A stretch of DNA of 64,000 nucleotides, taken from contig CATOSI010000003.1 in assembly GCA_951812505.1 (NCBI GenBank), positions 1,116,001-1,180,000 of the forward strand, written 5' to 3'. Source of the DNA: an uncultured Dehalococcoidia bacterium (GTDB lineage: Bacteria > Chloroflexota > Dehalococcoidia > Lucifugimonadales > UBA1123). The translations under genes and the position numbers were made by a program. A model generated the notes under the pieces. That model was not told where the DNA came from, made no database searches, and saw nothing but the letters and a program-made list of their open reading frames with translations. Of this stretch, positions 1 through 8,813 are shown one piece after another. The first letter of the stretch is position 1, and each line of letters opens with the position of its first letter.

Positions 1-140
1 CCCCTACGCCGACCCCAATGGAGGAAATCTCAGAACCGGGGGAAGAGCATCGGGGAGCGGCCTTCGGCCCGCTGATTGCCGGGCTTGCATCGTATATCAT
101 ATTGCTCTGGTACGTGAGAATGATTGTCATGCGTCGTTAG
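1..140 (+). CDS. C-terminal end of a membrane protein (5' end outside window)
   Basis: An open frame enters from the left edge and stops at TAG 138-140. The visible 45 residues begin Pro/Thr-rich, continue with an acidic stretch and finish with one hydrophobic segment of about 20 residues (LIAGLASYIILLWYVRMIVM) followed by two arginines. This fits a short C-terminal membrane anchor with a positively charged cytoplasmic end. No family can be named from so little sequence. A strong stem-loop lies 20 bases downstream, which supports this being the true gene end. Confidence 0.55.
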   Translation, partial: PTPTPMEEISEPGEEHRGAAFGPLIAGLASYIILLWYVRMIVMRR

Positions 141-159
141 AAGAGAATGACCTGATGAA

Positions 160-196
160 AAGGACGCCCTCTACCACTTGCGTAGAGGGCGTCCTT
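160..196 (+). terminator. Stem-loop, probable transcription terminator
   Basis: A perfect 15-bp inverted repeat (AAGGACGCCCTCTAC, loop CACTTGC, and its complement) lies just after the stop at 140. There is only a two-T tail, so it may be bidirectional or Rho-assisted. It separates the partial left gene from the convergent amidase gene. Confidence 0.6.
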
Positions 197-224
197 GCCA
201 GCAAATTTGGTTTCGTGGCACTAG

Positions 225-300
225 TACCGCGTCCAGGTGATTCTGATGTAGAGCAACCAGCCCCCACCCCTGGATTCCCGCTTTCGCGGGAATGACGAGA
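225..300. repeat. Long copy of the ATTCCCGC palindromic repeat
   Basis: The core is ATTCCCGC-TTTC-GCGGGAAT at 274-293, followed by GACGAG. The upstream arm (TACCGCGTCCAGGTGATTCTGATG, in part) closely matches the copy at 29776-29848, so the mobile unit in these two places is about 75 bp. It lies between the terminator and the 3' end of the amidase gene. It resembles an intergenic REP-type element. Confidence 0.75.
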
Positions 301-337
301 GCGGCTGCGATTGTTACAAATTTATCCGGACGTGCCG

Positions 338-1771
338 CTACGACACCTGCGGCCTGTGCTGTGCCCAGGGACGCGCCTCCTCGAACGCGGCGGACGCAGC
401 CAGCACGGTCTCTTCGTCGCCCGGCCTGCCTATGATGTGCAGTCCCACGGGCATACCGTCGGAGTCGAAACCGCAGGGTATGCTCGCCGCCGTGAATCCT
501 ATGGTGTTGATCGGGTGGGTGAAGGGCACGAATCCCCAGGCAGCGGTCGGATACGCCTTCACGCCGTCTATCTCTGCTGGATACTGATCAGTTGGGAATG
601 CGGTCACAGGCATGGTGGGGGAGAGAAGCAGGTCGAACTTGTCCAGCTCGTCCTGGAACTGCTGGATCATGCGGTCTCGGTTTCCGAGCGCGCGTATGTA
701 ATCGGTCATCGTGAAACCCGCGCCCTGCTCGATAGTCCAGCGTCCGTACCAAGTCAGCGGGTCGTCCGGGTCGTCCAGCAGGTGGCCGTTCCCCGCGTAA
801 GCATTGCCTCCGAAGAGGACCATCCAGGTGTCGAAGGGAGTATCCAGTTTCAAGCCGGACTCTTCTACTGAGCAGCCCATCTCCTCGAATGCCTTCGCGC
901 CCGCCTCGGCGGACTGCGCGACTTCCCGGTCAACCGGCGTGTACCCGAAGTCGGCGCTCCATCCGAGCTTCAGACCCTCGACACTCCTGTCCAACGCCCC
1001 GACGAAGTCGGGGACCGCGGCCCTGAGCGAGCCGGCGTCCTGCGGGTCGTGTCCGGCCATGGCCTGCAGCAGAATCGCCGAGTCGCGCACCGTGCGAGAC
1101 ATGGGCCCCTGCTGGCTGATCAGATTGACCGCGGGCGGCGCGTCAACTCCGGTGTAGCTCGACACCCGTCCTTGCGTGGGCTTGATTCCGTATATCCCGT
1201 TGAAGCTGGCCGGAATGCGTATCGAGCCACCGCCGTCTCCTCCGGTGCCCAGGGCGCACAGACCAGCCACTATGGACGCGCCCGCGCCGCCGCTCGATCC
1301 GCCGGATGTGCGCTCGGTGTTCCATGGATTGCGGCAGGGCTCGCCGAGTCGGTTCTCGTTCGCGCCAAGAAGCCCGAACTCAGGGGTGTTCGTCTTGCCC
1401 AGCATGACCGCTCCGGCGTCCAGTACCTTCTGGACGCAGGTGGCGTTGGCGTCCGGCACCCTGTCCTTAAAGGCGAGCGATCCGCCGGTTGTGCGGACTC
1501 CCGCCGTCATCTGCAGGTCCTTTATGGAAATCGGGAGGCCGTGCAGCGCGCCGTTGCTTTCGCCTCTCGCCGTTGCTTCGTCCGCTTTCTTCGCCTGTTC
1601 GAGCGCGATCTCGGGAGTTGGGGTCAGATAGGAGTTGAGTTGTCCGTCCAGTCTCTCCATGCGCGACAGGTATAGCTCTGTGAGTTCCACAGAAGTGATG
1701 TGCTTATCGGCTATCAGTCCCGCAAGCTGGTGCGCCGGGGCGAACGCAAGATTCTCGTCTATGTTGGGCAT
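338..1771 (-). CDS. Amidase (amidase-signature family)
   Basis: A 477-residue amidase-signature hydrolase, expected to cleave an amide to a carboxylate and ammonia in the cytoplasm. The Ser-cisSer-Lys triad is visible: Lys84 in GLPISIKD, the cis-Ser in TSGGSSGG (about 159) and the nucleophile Ser183 in GGDGGGSIRIP. The open frame continues upstream to 2206, but the start at 1771 is chosen because MPNIDEN is preceded by AAGGAGA and the upstream part overlaps the divergent gene. It is divergent from the enolase-superfamily gene at 1899. The substrate is unknown. Similarity to GatA is family-level only: there are no GatB or GatC genes nearby, so a transamidation role is unlikely. Confidence 0.88.
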   Translation of the reverse strand: MPNIDENLAFAPAHQLAGLIADKHITSVELTELYLSRMERLDGQLNSYLTPTPEIALEQAKKADEATARGESNGALHGLPISIKDLQMTAGVRTTGGSLAFKDRVPDANATCVQKVLDAGAVMLGKTNTPEFGLLGANENRLGEPCRNPWNTERTSGGSSGGAGASIVAGLCALGTGGDGGGSIRIPASFNGIYGIKPTQGRVSSYTGVDAPPAVNLISQQGPMSRTVRDSAILLQAMAGHDPQDAGSLRAAVPDFVGALDRSVEGLKLGWSADFGYTPVDREVAQSAEAGAKAFEEMGCSVEESGLKLDTPFDTWMVLFGGNAYAGNGHLLDDPDDPLTWYGRWTIEQGAGFTMTDYIRALGNRDRMIQQFQDELDKFDLLLSPTMPVTAFPTDQYPAEIDGVKAYPTAAWGFVPFTHPINTIGFTAASIPCGFDSDGMPVGLHIIGRPGDEETVLAASAAFEEARPWAQHRPQVS

Positions 1772-1845
1772 TGGATTCTCCTTGATTACGTGATCGTCAT
1801 TATCGCATCCCCGCAACCGAGCCGCAATCGAACCCGAACATAGTG

Positions 1846-1854
1846 TGGTATCAT
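1846..1854 (+). promoter_or_regulatory. Extended -10 promoter for the enolase-superfamily gene
   Basis: TGG-TATCAT is an extended -10 (TGN plus a five-of-six match to TATAAT) located 45 bases before the chosen ATG at 1899. No good -35 box is seen, as is usual for extended -10 promoters. Confidence 0.45.
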
Positions 1855-1898
1855 CCCTGCCGGAAAGTAAGCTCAATGAGCCACGAGAGGAACGACCG

Positions 1899-3113
1899 AT
1901 GAAGATAACCAACATCGAGACTTTTATAGTTGACGCGGGATGGCGACCGTGGATGTTCGTCAAGGTGGAGACCGACGAAGGCATCACCGGATGGGGCGAG
2001 TGCAGCGACGGCAGGTCGCCGCACGGCATCGAGGGCACGATCAGGGACATGAAGCCTCTTCTCATGGGCAAAGACCCCAGGGCCTTCGAGATGCGCTTCC
2101 AGGATATGTACCGCATCACGCGGCAGAGTCCGGGCGGAATCGCCGCCAAGGCAATCGCCGGACTGGACTGCGCTTTCATAGACATAAAGGCCAAGGCGCT
2201 GGGCATTTCGGTTGTCGAGCTTTTCGGCGGTCCGACGCGTGAGAAGGTTCGTGTCTATTGGTCGCACTGCGGCAGTTCGCGCATCCGGCATCACGACATC
2301 CTGGGCACCCCGCCGATTGATTCGTGGGAGGCGGTTACCAACCTCGGCCACGAGGTCAAGGAGCGCGGATTCACCGCTCTCAAGACCAATATTCTGATGC
2401 CGGGAGAAGACGCAACTTTCGGAGGCGGTTTCAGCGGTGGCGTCGGATCAACCGACCAGTATGCTCCAAAGTGGCTGGTGCCTCACGTCGAGAAGCTGAT
2501 AGGCACGTTCCGCGACGCCGTCGGCGACGACATAGACATAAACCTGGACCTCAACTTCCACTTCAAGACCGAGGGCGCTCTCCGTATCGCGAAGGTACTC
2601 GAACAGTTCGACATGCTCTGGCTCGAGATTGATATGTACGAGCCCAAGAGCCTGCGCCAGATCAAGGATTCAACTTCTACTCGAATCTGCACCGGCGAGA
2701 ACCTGTTCTATATGCGCGACTTCATCCCGTACTTCGAGAACCATTCGGCCGATATGTTCATGATAGACGTGCCGTGGAACGGTTTCAGCCAGTCCAAGAA
2801 GGTTGGCGACCTGGCCGAGGTCTATCAGCACAACGTCGCGCCGCACAACTACTACAGCCACCTGTCCAGCTTCGTCAGCGCCAGCCTGTGCGCCACGCTG
2901 CCCAACGTGCGCATCATGGAGATTGACATAGACGATATCCCCTGGAAGGACGAGTTGACCACCACCGTCCCAGAAATCGTTGATGGCTACATGACCGTGC
3001 CTGCCGGACCCGGATGGGGCACCGACATAAATGAGGAGGTAGCTCTCGCCCATCCGTGGGACGAGAACAGTCTCGCGGTCGGGACAGGAGGATACAAGGT
3101 CCCACAGCGATAG
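1899..3113 (+). CDS. Enolase-superfamily dehydratase (mandelate racemase/muconate lactonizing type)
   Basis: A 404-residue member of the enolase superfamily. It probably abstracts the proton alpha to a carboxylate in a sugar acid or related acid. The N-terminal capping domain (1-125) is followed by the TIM barrel. Metal ligands fit Asp217 (LDLN), Glu243 (LEID) and Glu267 (TGEN). Candidate catalytic bases are Lys162 (LKTN) and His316 (APHN). The start at 1899 has GAGAGG eight bases upstream; the frame remains open a further 54 bases upstream but without a ribosome site. Expansion of this family is a known feature of SAR202 genomes. The exact substrate (galactonate-like or other) cannot be told from sequence. 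Confidence 0.85.
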   Translation: MKITNIETFIVDAGWRPWMFVKVETDEGITGWGECSDGRSPHGIEGTIRDMKPLLMGKDPRAFEMRFQDMYRITRQSPGGIAAKAIAGLDCAFIDIKAKALGISVVELFGGPTREKVRVYWSHCGSSRIRHHDILGTPPIDSWEAVTNLGHEVKERGFTALKTNILMPGEDATFGGGFSGGVGSTDQYAPKWLVPHVEKLIGTFRDAVGDDIDINLDLNFHFKTEGALRIAKVLEQFDMLWLEIDMYEPKSLRQIKDSTSTRICTGENLFYMRDFIPYFENHSADMFMIDVPWNGFSQSKKVGDLAEVYQHNVAPHNYYSHLSSFVSASLCATLPNVRIMEIDIDDIPWKDELTTTVPEIVDGYMTVPAGPGWGTDINEEVALAHPWDENSLAVGTGGYKVPQR

Positions 3114-3206
3114 CAATTTCCGCCAATAGACGAGTATGGTCAGGCATCGGATTCGAGAGTACAACGACTGACCATACTCGAACACAGCCAGGTCCGTTAC
3201 TCCGAA

Positions 3207-3806
3207 ATGAAAGAAGTCCTGCTGACTGTTCTGAGGGACAAGAAGACTTCCACCGCCGAGTTCAGACGCGCGTCGGACAAGCTCTCATACATCTTGTGCG
3301 CCGAAGTAATATCCAAGCTTGCGGACAAACGCGTACGGGTAGAGACCCCACTCGACGAGACCGACGGCGTAGCATTGCCGGACGACGTGACGCTCGTCCC
3401 GGTTCTGAGGGCCGCAATGGCGATTCTGCCCGCCTTTACCGATATGCTTCCTGACGCGCCTGTCGGTATTGTCGGGGTGGCGCGCGATGAAGAGACCGCG
3501 ACGCCCTGTCTCTATTACAAGAAGTTTCCCGCAGAACTGACGCGCAGGGCCGTCATAATAGATCCCATGCTGGGCACCGCCGGCACATCCGCGTTGACCG
3601 CTCGCCTTCTTATCGAAGAGGGAATCGAACCCGACAACATCTACTTTGCCGGAGTCCTGTCTGCGCCGGAAGGAATAGACAGGCTAGCCGAAACGATACC
3701 GCGCTCCAACATCACAGTTCTCGCGGTTGACCCGGAGGGCCTCAATGCCAAGTATTTTATAACGCCCGGCCTCGGCGACTATGGTGACCGATATTACGGA
3801 ACCTGA
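3207..3806 (+). CDS. upp: Uracil phosphoribosyltransferase
   Basis: A 199-residue pyrimidine-salvage enzyme that makes UMP from uracil and PRPP. The PRPP loop is [11 protein letters not shown], and the C-terminal uracil-binding signature [15 protein letters not shown] is complete. The first ATG is at 3207, but the frame stays open upstream. Residues encoded from about 3168 (LTILEHSQVRYSE) look like the beta-strand at the N terminus of other Upp proteins (with its HP/H motif). A CTG at 3168, with GAGAG nine bases before it, could therefore be the real start, giving 212 residues. The gene is followed closely by rph. Confidence 0.9.
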   Translation: MKEVLLTVLRDKKTSTAEFRRASDKLSYILCAEVISKLADKRVRVETPLDETDGVALPDDVTLVPVLRAAMAILPAFTDMLPDAPVGIVGVARDEETATPCLYYKKFPAELTRRAVIIDPMLGTAGTSALTARLLIEEGIEPDNIYFAGVLSAPEGIDRLAETIPRSNITVLAVDPEGLNAKYFITPGLGDYGDRYYGT

Positions 3807-3859
3807 ATTATCCCAATGTCTTGGGGGGAAAGCCTCTCTTCATAGCGCGGGAGGAAAAT

Positions 3860-4579
3860 TTGAACAGAATTGACGGACGAAGAACAGACGAGATCCGGCC
3901 TACCTCCATCGAGGTCGGGGTGCAGAGCTATGCGGAAGGCTCCGCGTTCATCTCGATGGGAGACACTCGCGTCCTGTGCGCCGTGAGTGTCGAGGACAGC
4001 GTACCTCGATTCCTGAGAGGGACGGGGCGCGGCTGGGTCACAGCCGAATACGCGATGCTGCCCAGGTCCACACACACACGGACGCGTCGAGAGACGACAC
4101 CGAGGGGCCGCACTCAGGAAATTCAACGTCTCATCGGGCGTTCGCTTCGGGCCGCGGTGGATATGCACAGGCTGGGAGAACGCACTCTTACCGTTGACTG
4201 CGATGTTCTTCAGGCTGACGGCGGCACGCGCACTGCGGCGATCACCGGAGCGTATGTCGCGCTGCTTCACGCGCTGAAAGCGCTCAGAGACAGCGGCGCT
4301 CTCGACGACTTACCAGTCAACTCGGGAGTGGCTGCGGTCAGCGTCGGCGTGGTGGACGGTGACGCCGTCCTCGATCTGTGCTACGAGGAAGACCACCGCG
4401 CCGAAGTGGACTTCAACGTCGTCATGACCGATGCGGGCGAGTTCATTGAAGTGCAGGGAACCGCCGAGGATGGAACATTCTCACGCGCCAGACTCGACGA
4501 ACTGCTGTCGCTGGCGGAGAGTGGGACCGCTCAACTGATGGAGATACAACGCGCCGCAATTGGAGACATATCCGGCTGA
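3860..4579 (+). CDS. rph: Ribonuclease PH
   Basis: A 239-residue phosphorolytic 3'-to-5' exoribonuclease that trims tRNA 3' ends; the length matches the family. It begins with the usual (M)[13 protein letters not shown]. The phosphate-binding and active-site segments [15 protein letters not shown] and [15 protein letters not shown] are present. The start is a TTG at 3860, preceded by GGGAGG with a five-base spacer. An in-frame ATG at 3821 would add 13 residues not found in the family. It is probably co-transcribed with upp (53-bp gap). Confidence 0.95.
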   Translation: MNRIDGRRTDEIRPTSIEVGVQSYAEGSAFISMGDTRVLCAVSVEDSVPRFLRGTGRGWVTAEYAMLPRSTHTRTRRETTPRGRTQEIQRLIGRSLRAAVDMHRLGERTLTVDCDVLQADGGTRTAAITGAYVALLHALKALRDSGALDDLPVNSGVAAVSVGVVDGDAVLDLCYEEDHRAEVDFNVVMTDAGEFIEVQGTAEDGTFSRARLDELLSLAESGTAQLMEIQRAAIGDISG

Positions 4580-4638
4580 AGCCCTGTGTCGGGTATAATG
4601 TCTGCATGGCGTTTTACGACCGAACGGGAGGGACACCC

Positions 4639-4899
4639 ATGACGAATGGGCAAGAGTGGAACGAAGAGGAGTGGACTAAGCGGAAGCTTGACGAGCAGCG
4701 CCGCTTATACCATCTGCACGGCAGACCGCTGGAGAAAGAGCATACCGGTGAATTCGTAGCGATCAGTCTGGATGGAGACATTATCCTCGGACGCCGCGAG
4801 GGTGAAATCCTTAAACGCGCCTTGGATACGTTTGGCCGAGACAACTTCGCTTTGGCGAGAGTGGGACATAAGGCGATGGCAGAATGGCTGTCGTTGTAG
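4639..4899 (+). CDS. Small DUF5678-like protein, partner of aspartyl-protease-like gene
   Basis: An 86-residue protein. The N-terminal third is highly charged (Glu/Lys/Arg). The C-terminal part (GEFVAISLDGDIILGRREGE and on) resembles small DUF5678-like proteins often encoded next to clan AA aspartic proteases. The ATG at 4639 has GGGAGGG upstream; an in-frame ATG at 4606 lacks a ribosome site. It overlaps the next gene by 16 bases, so translation is probably coupled. TATAAT at 4594-4599 may be its -10 box. The family assignment is by recall of the pattern and its function is unknown. Confidence 0.6.
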   Translation: MTNGQEWNEEEWTKRKLDEQRRLYHLHGRPLEKEHTGEFVAISLDGDIILGRREGEILKRALDTFGRDNFALARVGHKAMAEWLSL

Positions 4900-5243
4900 C
4901 GAACGATCCGTTTCCATACATACGAATTCGTATGAGAGTCAGAGGATGGGAAACGGATGCTCTGGCGCTACTGGACACAGGATTCACAGGCGATCTAGAG
5001 GTACCTGATGACCTTATTCCAGGAGATATCGGAGAGCCGGACTACGTTCGGACTTATCGAGTCGCCGATGATAGAATCCACACCTCACCCGCTTTCTATG
5101 GTGAAATAGAAATACCGGGACTTCCAATAATCTCTGATGTATCCATTGGCGCGTTTGGGAGCAGATACCTCATCGGCCTTGGAATAATAGAGCGATACAC
5201 CGTGTCCTTCGTAAGAGGCGAGCACGTAATGATCGAGTTCTGA
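4884..5243 (+). CDS. Clan AA (retropepsin-like) aspartyl protease-like protein
   Basis: A 119-residue single-lobed protein with the signature LLDTGFTGDL at about 27-36, the Asp-Thr-Gly motif of retropepsin-like proteases. Other elements fit the fold: the paired hydrophobic segment VSIGAF and the LIGLGIIERY segment corresponding to the second flap/helix region. As a one-lobe protein it would need to dimerise to be active. It overlaps the upstream small gene and converges with hisS 7 bases away. Its substrate is unknown; these pairs are frequent in Chloroflexota and cyanobacteria. Confidence 0.7.
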   Translation: MAVVVANDPFPYIRIRMRVRGWETDALALLDTGFTGDLEVPDDLIPGDIGEPDYVRTYRVADDRIHTSPAFYGEIEIPGLPIISDVSIGAFGSRYLIGLGIIERYTVSFVRGEHVMIEF

Positions 5244-5250
5244 ACGTGGG

Positions 5251-6522
5251 CTAACCAGAGTCATTCGATTGGCCTATTCCTAATGCCCCCGCCAACCTGT
5301 CCAAGGGAACCTCCGACTGGCTGCTGTTGTCCAGGTCGCGCAGTGTTGCCACGCCCTTCGCCAGTTCGTCGTCGCCGATTATGATCGCGTGGGTTGCGCC
5401 CGTGTTGGAGGCGTAGCGCAACTGGGATCTCATCCCGCGCGGAGGAGCGAGCGAAGCGGCTATGCCAGCCCGCCGAAGCCCAGACGCTATTCTTATGCCC
5501 GCACTCTTCGCAGCCTCGCCGAGGTGCACGACTAGCGCCGATACCTCACGCTTGTCGGGGACTGGAATATTCTGGCGCTGGATGTTCTGGATTACCCTTT
5601 CCAGGCCCATTCCATAACCTATTCCAGGGGTGGCGCGACCACCCAGCTCCTCGATTAGTCCGTCATATCGTCCACCGCCCACTATCGTGACCATCCGGCC
5701 CTCTTCTGGAGGAGCTATCTCGAACACGGTGCGCGAGTAGTAGTCGAGTCCACGCACCAGGCGACGTTCTACCTGGTAATCGAGTCCGATCTCAGTCAGA
5801 TATGCCCTCAGATTATCCCAGTGATCCTGGCACTCCGGGCACAGGTGGTCAGAACTTACGGGCGCGTTCTCGATCAAAGGCTGGCACTGCTGGTTCTTGC
5901 AATCCAGGAGTCTCAGCGGATTGCGTTCCAGTCGCCGGGTGCAGTCCTCACAGACCTCCTCGCTATGGGCGGCATAGTAGGAACGAAGTTCTTCGAGATA
6001 GACGGGCCTGCACACCTTGTCGCCGATGGAGTTTATGGAGAGTGAAAGGTCCGAAAGGCCCACGGCTTCCAGGTATCTCCACCCGACCTCGATGACCTCT
6101 GCATCCACGCTGGCGTCAGACTCGCCGATGACCTCGATCCCGAACTGTGTGTGCTGTCTGTAACGTCCGGCTTGCGGTCGCTCGTACCTGAAGGCCGGGC
6201 AGATATAGAACACCTTTATCGGCTGTGGCAAGTTCTGCATACCGTGCTGCAGATACGCCCGACACACGGGCGCGGTCCCCTCGGCGCGCAGGGTCAGTGT
6301 ATCCCCGCCCCGGTCGTCGAAGGTGTAGGTCTCCTTCTCGACGATGTCGGTCGCAGAGCCGACTCCGCGCTCGAACAGGCGCGCGTCTTCGAACATCGGC
6401 GTGTCTATTCTCCGAAAGCCGAACCTGGATGCAACCTCTTCCGCCTTGTGGCGCACAAAGTTCCAATACTTCTGGTCTTCTGGAAGTATGTCCACAGTTC
6501 CACGAGGATTCTGAAATTGCAC
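5251..6522 (-). CDS. hisS: Histidine--tRNA ligase
   Basis: A 423-residue class II aminoacyl-tRNA synthetase. Motif 1 region GTVDILPED, motif 2 around FRYERPQAGR (111-120), the histidine-specific loop LVRGLDYYSRTVFE (about 258-271) and motif 3 PGIGYGMGLER are all present, followed by the anticodon-binding domain. The start is GTG at 6522 with AAGGAG eight bases upstream. It is divergent from rel across an 80-bp promoter region. Confidence 0.96.
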   Translation of the reverse strand: MQFQNPRGTVDILPEDQKYWNFVRHKAEEVASRFGFRRIDTPMFEDARLFERGVGSATDIVEKETYTFDDRGGDTLTLRAEGTAPVCRAYLQHGMQNLPQPIKVFYICPAFRYERPQAGRYRQHTQFGIEVIGESDASVDAEVIEVGWRYLEAVGLSDLSLSINSIGDKVCRPVYLEELRSYYAAHSEEVCEDCTRRLERNPLRLLDCKNQQCQPLIENAPVSSDHLCPECQDHWDNLRAYLTEIGLDYQVERRLVRGLDYYSRTVFEIAPPEEGRMVTIVGGGRYDGLIEELGGRATPGIGYGMGLERVIQNIQRQNIPVPDKREVSALVVHLGEAAKSAGIRIASGLRRAGIAASLAPPRGMRSQLRYASNTGATHAIIIGDDELAKGVATLRDLDNSSQSEVPLDRLAGALGIGQSNDSG

Positions 6523-6541
6523 GATACGACTCCTTGCGCAT

Positions 6542-6570
6542 CTGACTTATTTCTAAGAGTGTACTATAAT
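6542..6570 (+). promoter_or_regulatory. Promoter of rel
   Basis: CTGACT (four of six matches to TTGACA) is separated by 17 bases from a perfect TATAAT at 6565-6570, 33 bases before the rel start. The 15-mer AGAGTGTACTATAAT found here is repeated exactly, on the opposite strand, in front of hicBA. Confidence 0.6.
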
Positions 6571-6602
6571 CGAGATATTATCCTATGCGACAGGGGCCGA
6601 CT

Positions 6603-8750
6603 ATGCTTGAATCCCTAATGTCCAAAGCCCAAGAATACACCCCTCCGGATAAGCTCGACGTAATCGAGAAGGCCTACGTTTACGCAGAAGACGCTCATAA
6701 AGGCCAGACGCGCAAGTCCGGCGATCCCTTTATCACGCACCCGCTCGAGATAGCTATCGTGCTTGCGGACCTCAAGCTGGATGCCGGCACCCTGGCGGCC
6801 GCCCTGCTGCACGATGTCGTCGAGGACAGCGACGATATTCTCGTTCAGGATATACAGGACCAGTTTGGAGAGGAGATCGCGCGTCTGGTTGACGGTGTAA
6901 CCAAGCTCACCGAGGCAGAGCTTGTGGCGTCCGGCAGAAATTCGGATGCCCTCGCGGGACATACGCAGGCGGAGACTATTCGCAAGATGATGATGGCAAT
7001 GGCGCGCGATGTTCGCGTAGTCCTAATCAAATTGGCGGACCGGCTCCATAATATGAGGACCATAGGATTCCTGTCTCCCGACAAGCGTATCGAGAAGGCC
7101 CAGGAGACGCTCCATATATACGCCCCGCTTGCGCACAGGCTCGGGATCTGGGAGATGAAGTGGCAGCTTGAGGATCTGTCTTTCCAGCAGACGCATCCGC
7201 AGGAATACAAGGTGATCTCCAGACGGCTGAACTCCAAGCGTCAGGTACGCGAGGCATATATCAACAACGCGAAGGACATTCTTCAGAGTGAGATGGACAG
7301 GGCCCAGATATATGCCGAGGTGGTCGGCAGACCCAAGCACATCTACTCTATCTACAACAAGATTGCCAGATATGAATCGCAGAACAAGACCGTGGATGAC
7401 ATTCACGACCTCTTCGCTCTGCGGGTTCTGGTAAACAATATACAGGACTGCTACACAGCTTTGGGAACGATTCACACGCTATGGCGACCTGTCCCGGGCG
7501 AGTTCGACGACTATATTGCCAACCCCAAGGACAATCTGTACCAGTCCATCCACACCACCGTAATCGCCGAGGATGGCCACCCGGTGGAGATTCAGATCCG
7601 CACGCATGAGATGCACCACATAGCCGAATACGGCGTTGCCGCGCACTGGCTGTACAAGGAAGGCAAGCCGCCCGATGAGTCATTCGAGCAGAAGATGGTC
7701 AGAGTGCGGCAGGTTGTGGAATGGCAGAGAGACTTGTCGGAGGATGTCGTCGGATCTCTGCGAACCGACATCTTCCAGAACCAGGTATTCGTCTATACGC
7801 CGATAGGGGAGTTGAAGGAACTTCCCGAGGGATCGACGCCTCTGGACTTCGCATTCTCGATACACACCGACCTCATTTTTCGGTGTATCGGCGCCAAAGT
7901 AAACGGCAAGCTCATGCCGTTGACCTACCAATTGCAGAACGGAGATACCTGCCAGATCCTTACTTCCAAGACGGTCAGAGGACCCAGTCTGGACTGGCTG
8001 AACGAGGACCTGGGTTATGTCAAGACTGCGTCGGCGCGCGCGAAGGTGCGACAGTGGTTCAGGCGACAGGAACGCTCTGTAAACATCCAGAGGGGCCGCG
8101 ACCTCTACCAGCGCCATATCCGACGACTGACCAGACTTCAGGACGACAGGGTGGCGGCCATTATGGGAATAGCCAGCCTGGATAGTTTCCTCGCCGCTCT
8201 CGGTGACGGGTCTATATCCGTCGGACAGGTTGTAAACAAGCTCAGCACGCGCGAAGAAGAGGCCGAAGCCGAGGTTCGACACCAGCAGGAACTTGGCCTG
8301 CCCATCAGCCCCAGCGCCGGAATCCAGGTGCTGGGAGTGGGCGACTTACTTACCTCGATGGCGCGATGCTGCAATCCCATCAGCGGAGATGAAATAATCG
8401 GCTACATAACGCGGGTCAAGGGTGTGACAGTGCACCGGCGGAACTGCCCCAATATTGTCAACGAGGATGAGCCGGAAAGACTCGTCGCCGTAAGCTGGGG
8501 CAAAACCGAGGTCAAGTATCCGGTCAGGATTCAGGTCAGGTCTATGGACCGAGTGGGGCTTTTGAGGGACGTGACTTCGCTGGTCTCCGGCGAGAACGTG
8601 AATATCGCTTCGTGCGTGTCAGAAGAGTACGACGACGTTTCGATCATTACTCTTACTGTCCATGTCAGTGGCATTGACCAACTCAGCAGGCTCTTCTTCA
8701 AGCTCGAGTCGGTCAACGGAGTTACGGGCGTTACTCGAAGCAATTTATAA
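6603..8750 (+). CDS. rel: Bifunctional-type (p)ppGpp synthetase/hydrolase (Rel/SpoT family)
   Basis: A 715-residue stringent-response enzyme with the order HD hydrolase, synthetase, TGS, helical region, ACT. Hydrolase residues are intact: His32 (AHKGQ), His46 (THPLE), His70-Asp71 (LLHDVVED) and Asp146 (KLADRLHNM). The synthetase has RPKHIYSIYNKI and YQSIHTTV. The charge motif at 300-303 is EFDD, the EXDD form typical of monofunctional RelA rather than the RXKD form of bifunctional enzymes. The C-terminal ACT domain occupies about 640-715. The ATG at 6603 follows AGGGG; an in-frame ATG at 6585 would add six residues. Confidence 0.93.
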   Translation: MLESLMSKAQEYTPPDKLDVIEKAYVYAEDAHKGQTRKSGDPFITHPLEIAIVLADLKLDAGTLAAALLHDVVEDSDDILVQDIQDQFGEEIARLVDGVTKLTEAELVASGRNSDALAGHTQAETIRKMMMAMARDVRVVLIKLADRLHNMRTIGFLSPDKRIEKAQETLHIYAPLAHRLGIWEMKWQLEDLSFQQTHPQEYKVISRRLNSKRQVREAYINNAKDILQSEMDRAQIYAEVVGRPKHIYSIYNKIARYESQNKTVDDIHDLFALRVLVNNIQDCYTALGTIHTLWRPVPGEFDDYIANPKDNLYQSIHTTVIAEDGHPVEIQIRTHEMHHIAEYGVAAHWLYKEGKPPDESFEQKMVRVRQVVEWQRDLSEDVVGSLRTDIFQNQVFVYTPIGELKELPEGSTPLDFAFSIHTDLIFRCIGAKVNGKLMPLTYQLQNGDTCQILTSKTVRGPSLDWLNEDLGYVKTASARAKVRQWFRRQERSVNIQRGRDLYQRHIRRLTRLQDDRVAAIMGIASLDSFLAALGDGSISVGQVVNKLSTREEEAEAEVRHQQELGLPISPSAGIQVLGVGDLLTSMARCCNPISGDEIIGYITRVKGVTVHRRNCPNIVNEDEPERLVAVSWGKTEVKYPVRIQVRSMDRVGLLRDVTSLVSGENVNIASCVSEEYDDVSIITLTVHVSGIDQLSRLFFKLESVNGVTGVTRSNL

Positions 8751-8764
8751 TTGTGCGGCAAACC

Positions 8765-8773
8765 TGCTAGAAT
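8765..8773 (+). promoter_or_regulatory. Extended -10 promoter for rpsT
   Basis: TGC-TAGAAT fits an extended -10 and lies 41 bases before the TTG start of rpsT, in the short gap after rel. Confidence 0.45.
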
Positions 8774-8813
8774 AGACTTTTGTTCAGATAAACTTTCAAA
8801 TGGAGTAGCCTAA

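Noticed and set aside
338..2206. 622-codon version of the amidase
   Set aside because: The N-terminal 145 codons overlap the divergent enolase-superfamily gene, and a good ribosome site precedes the ATG at 1771.
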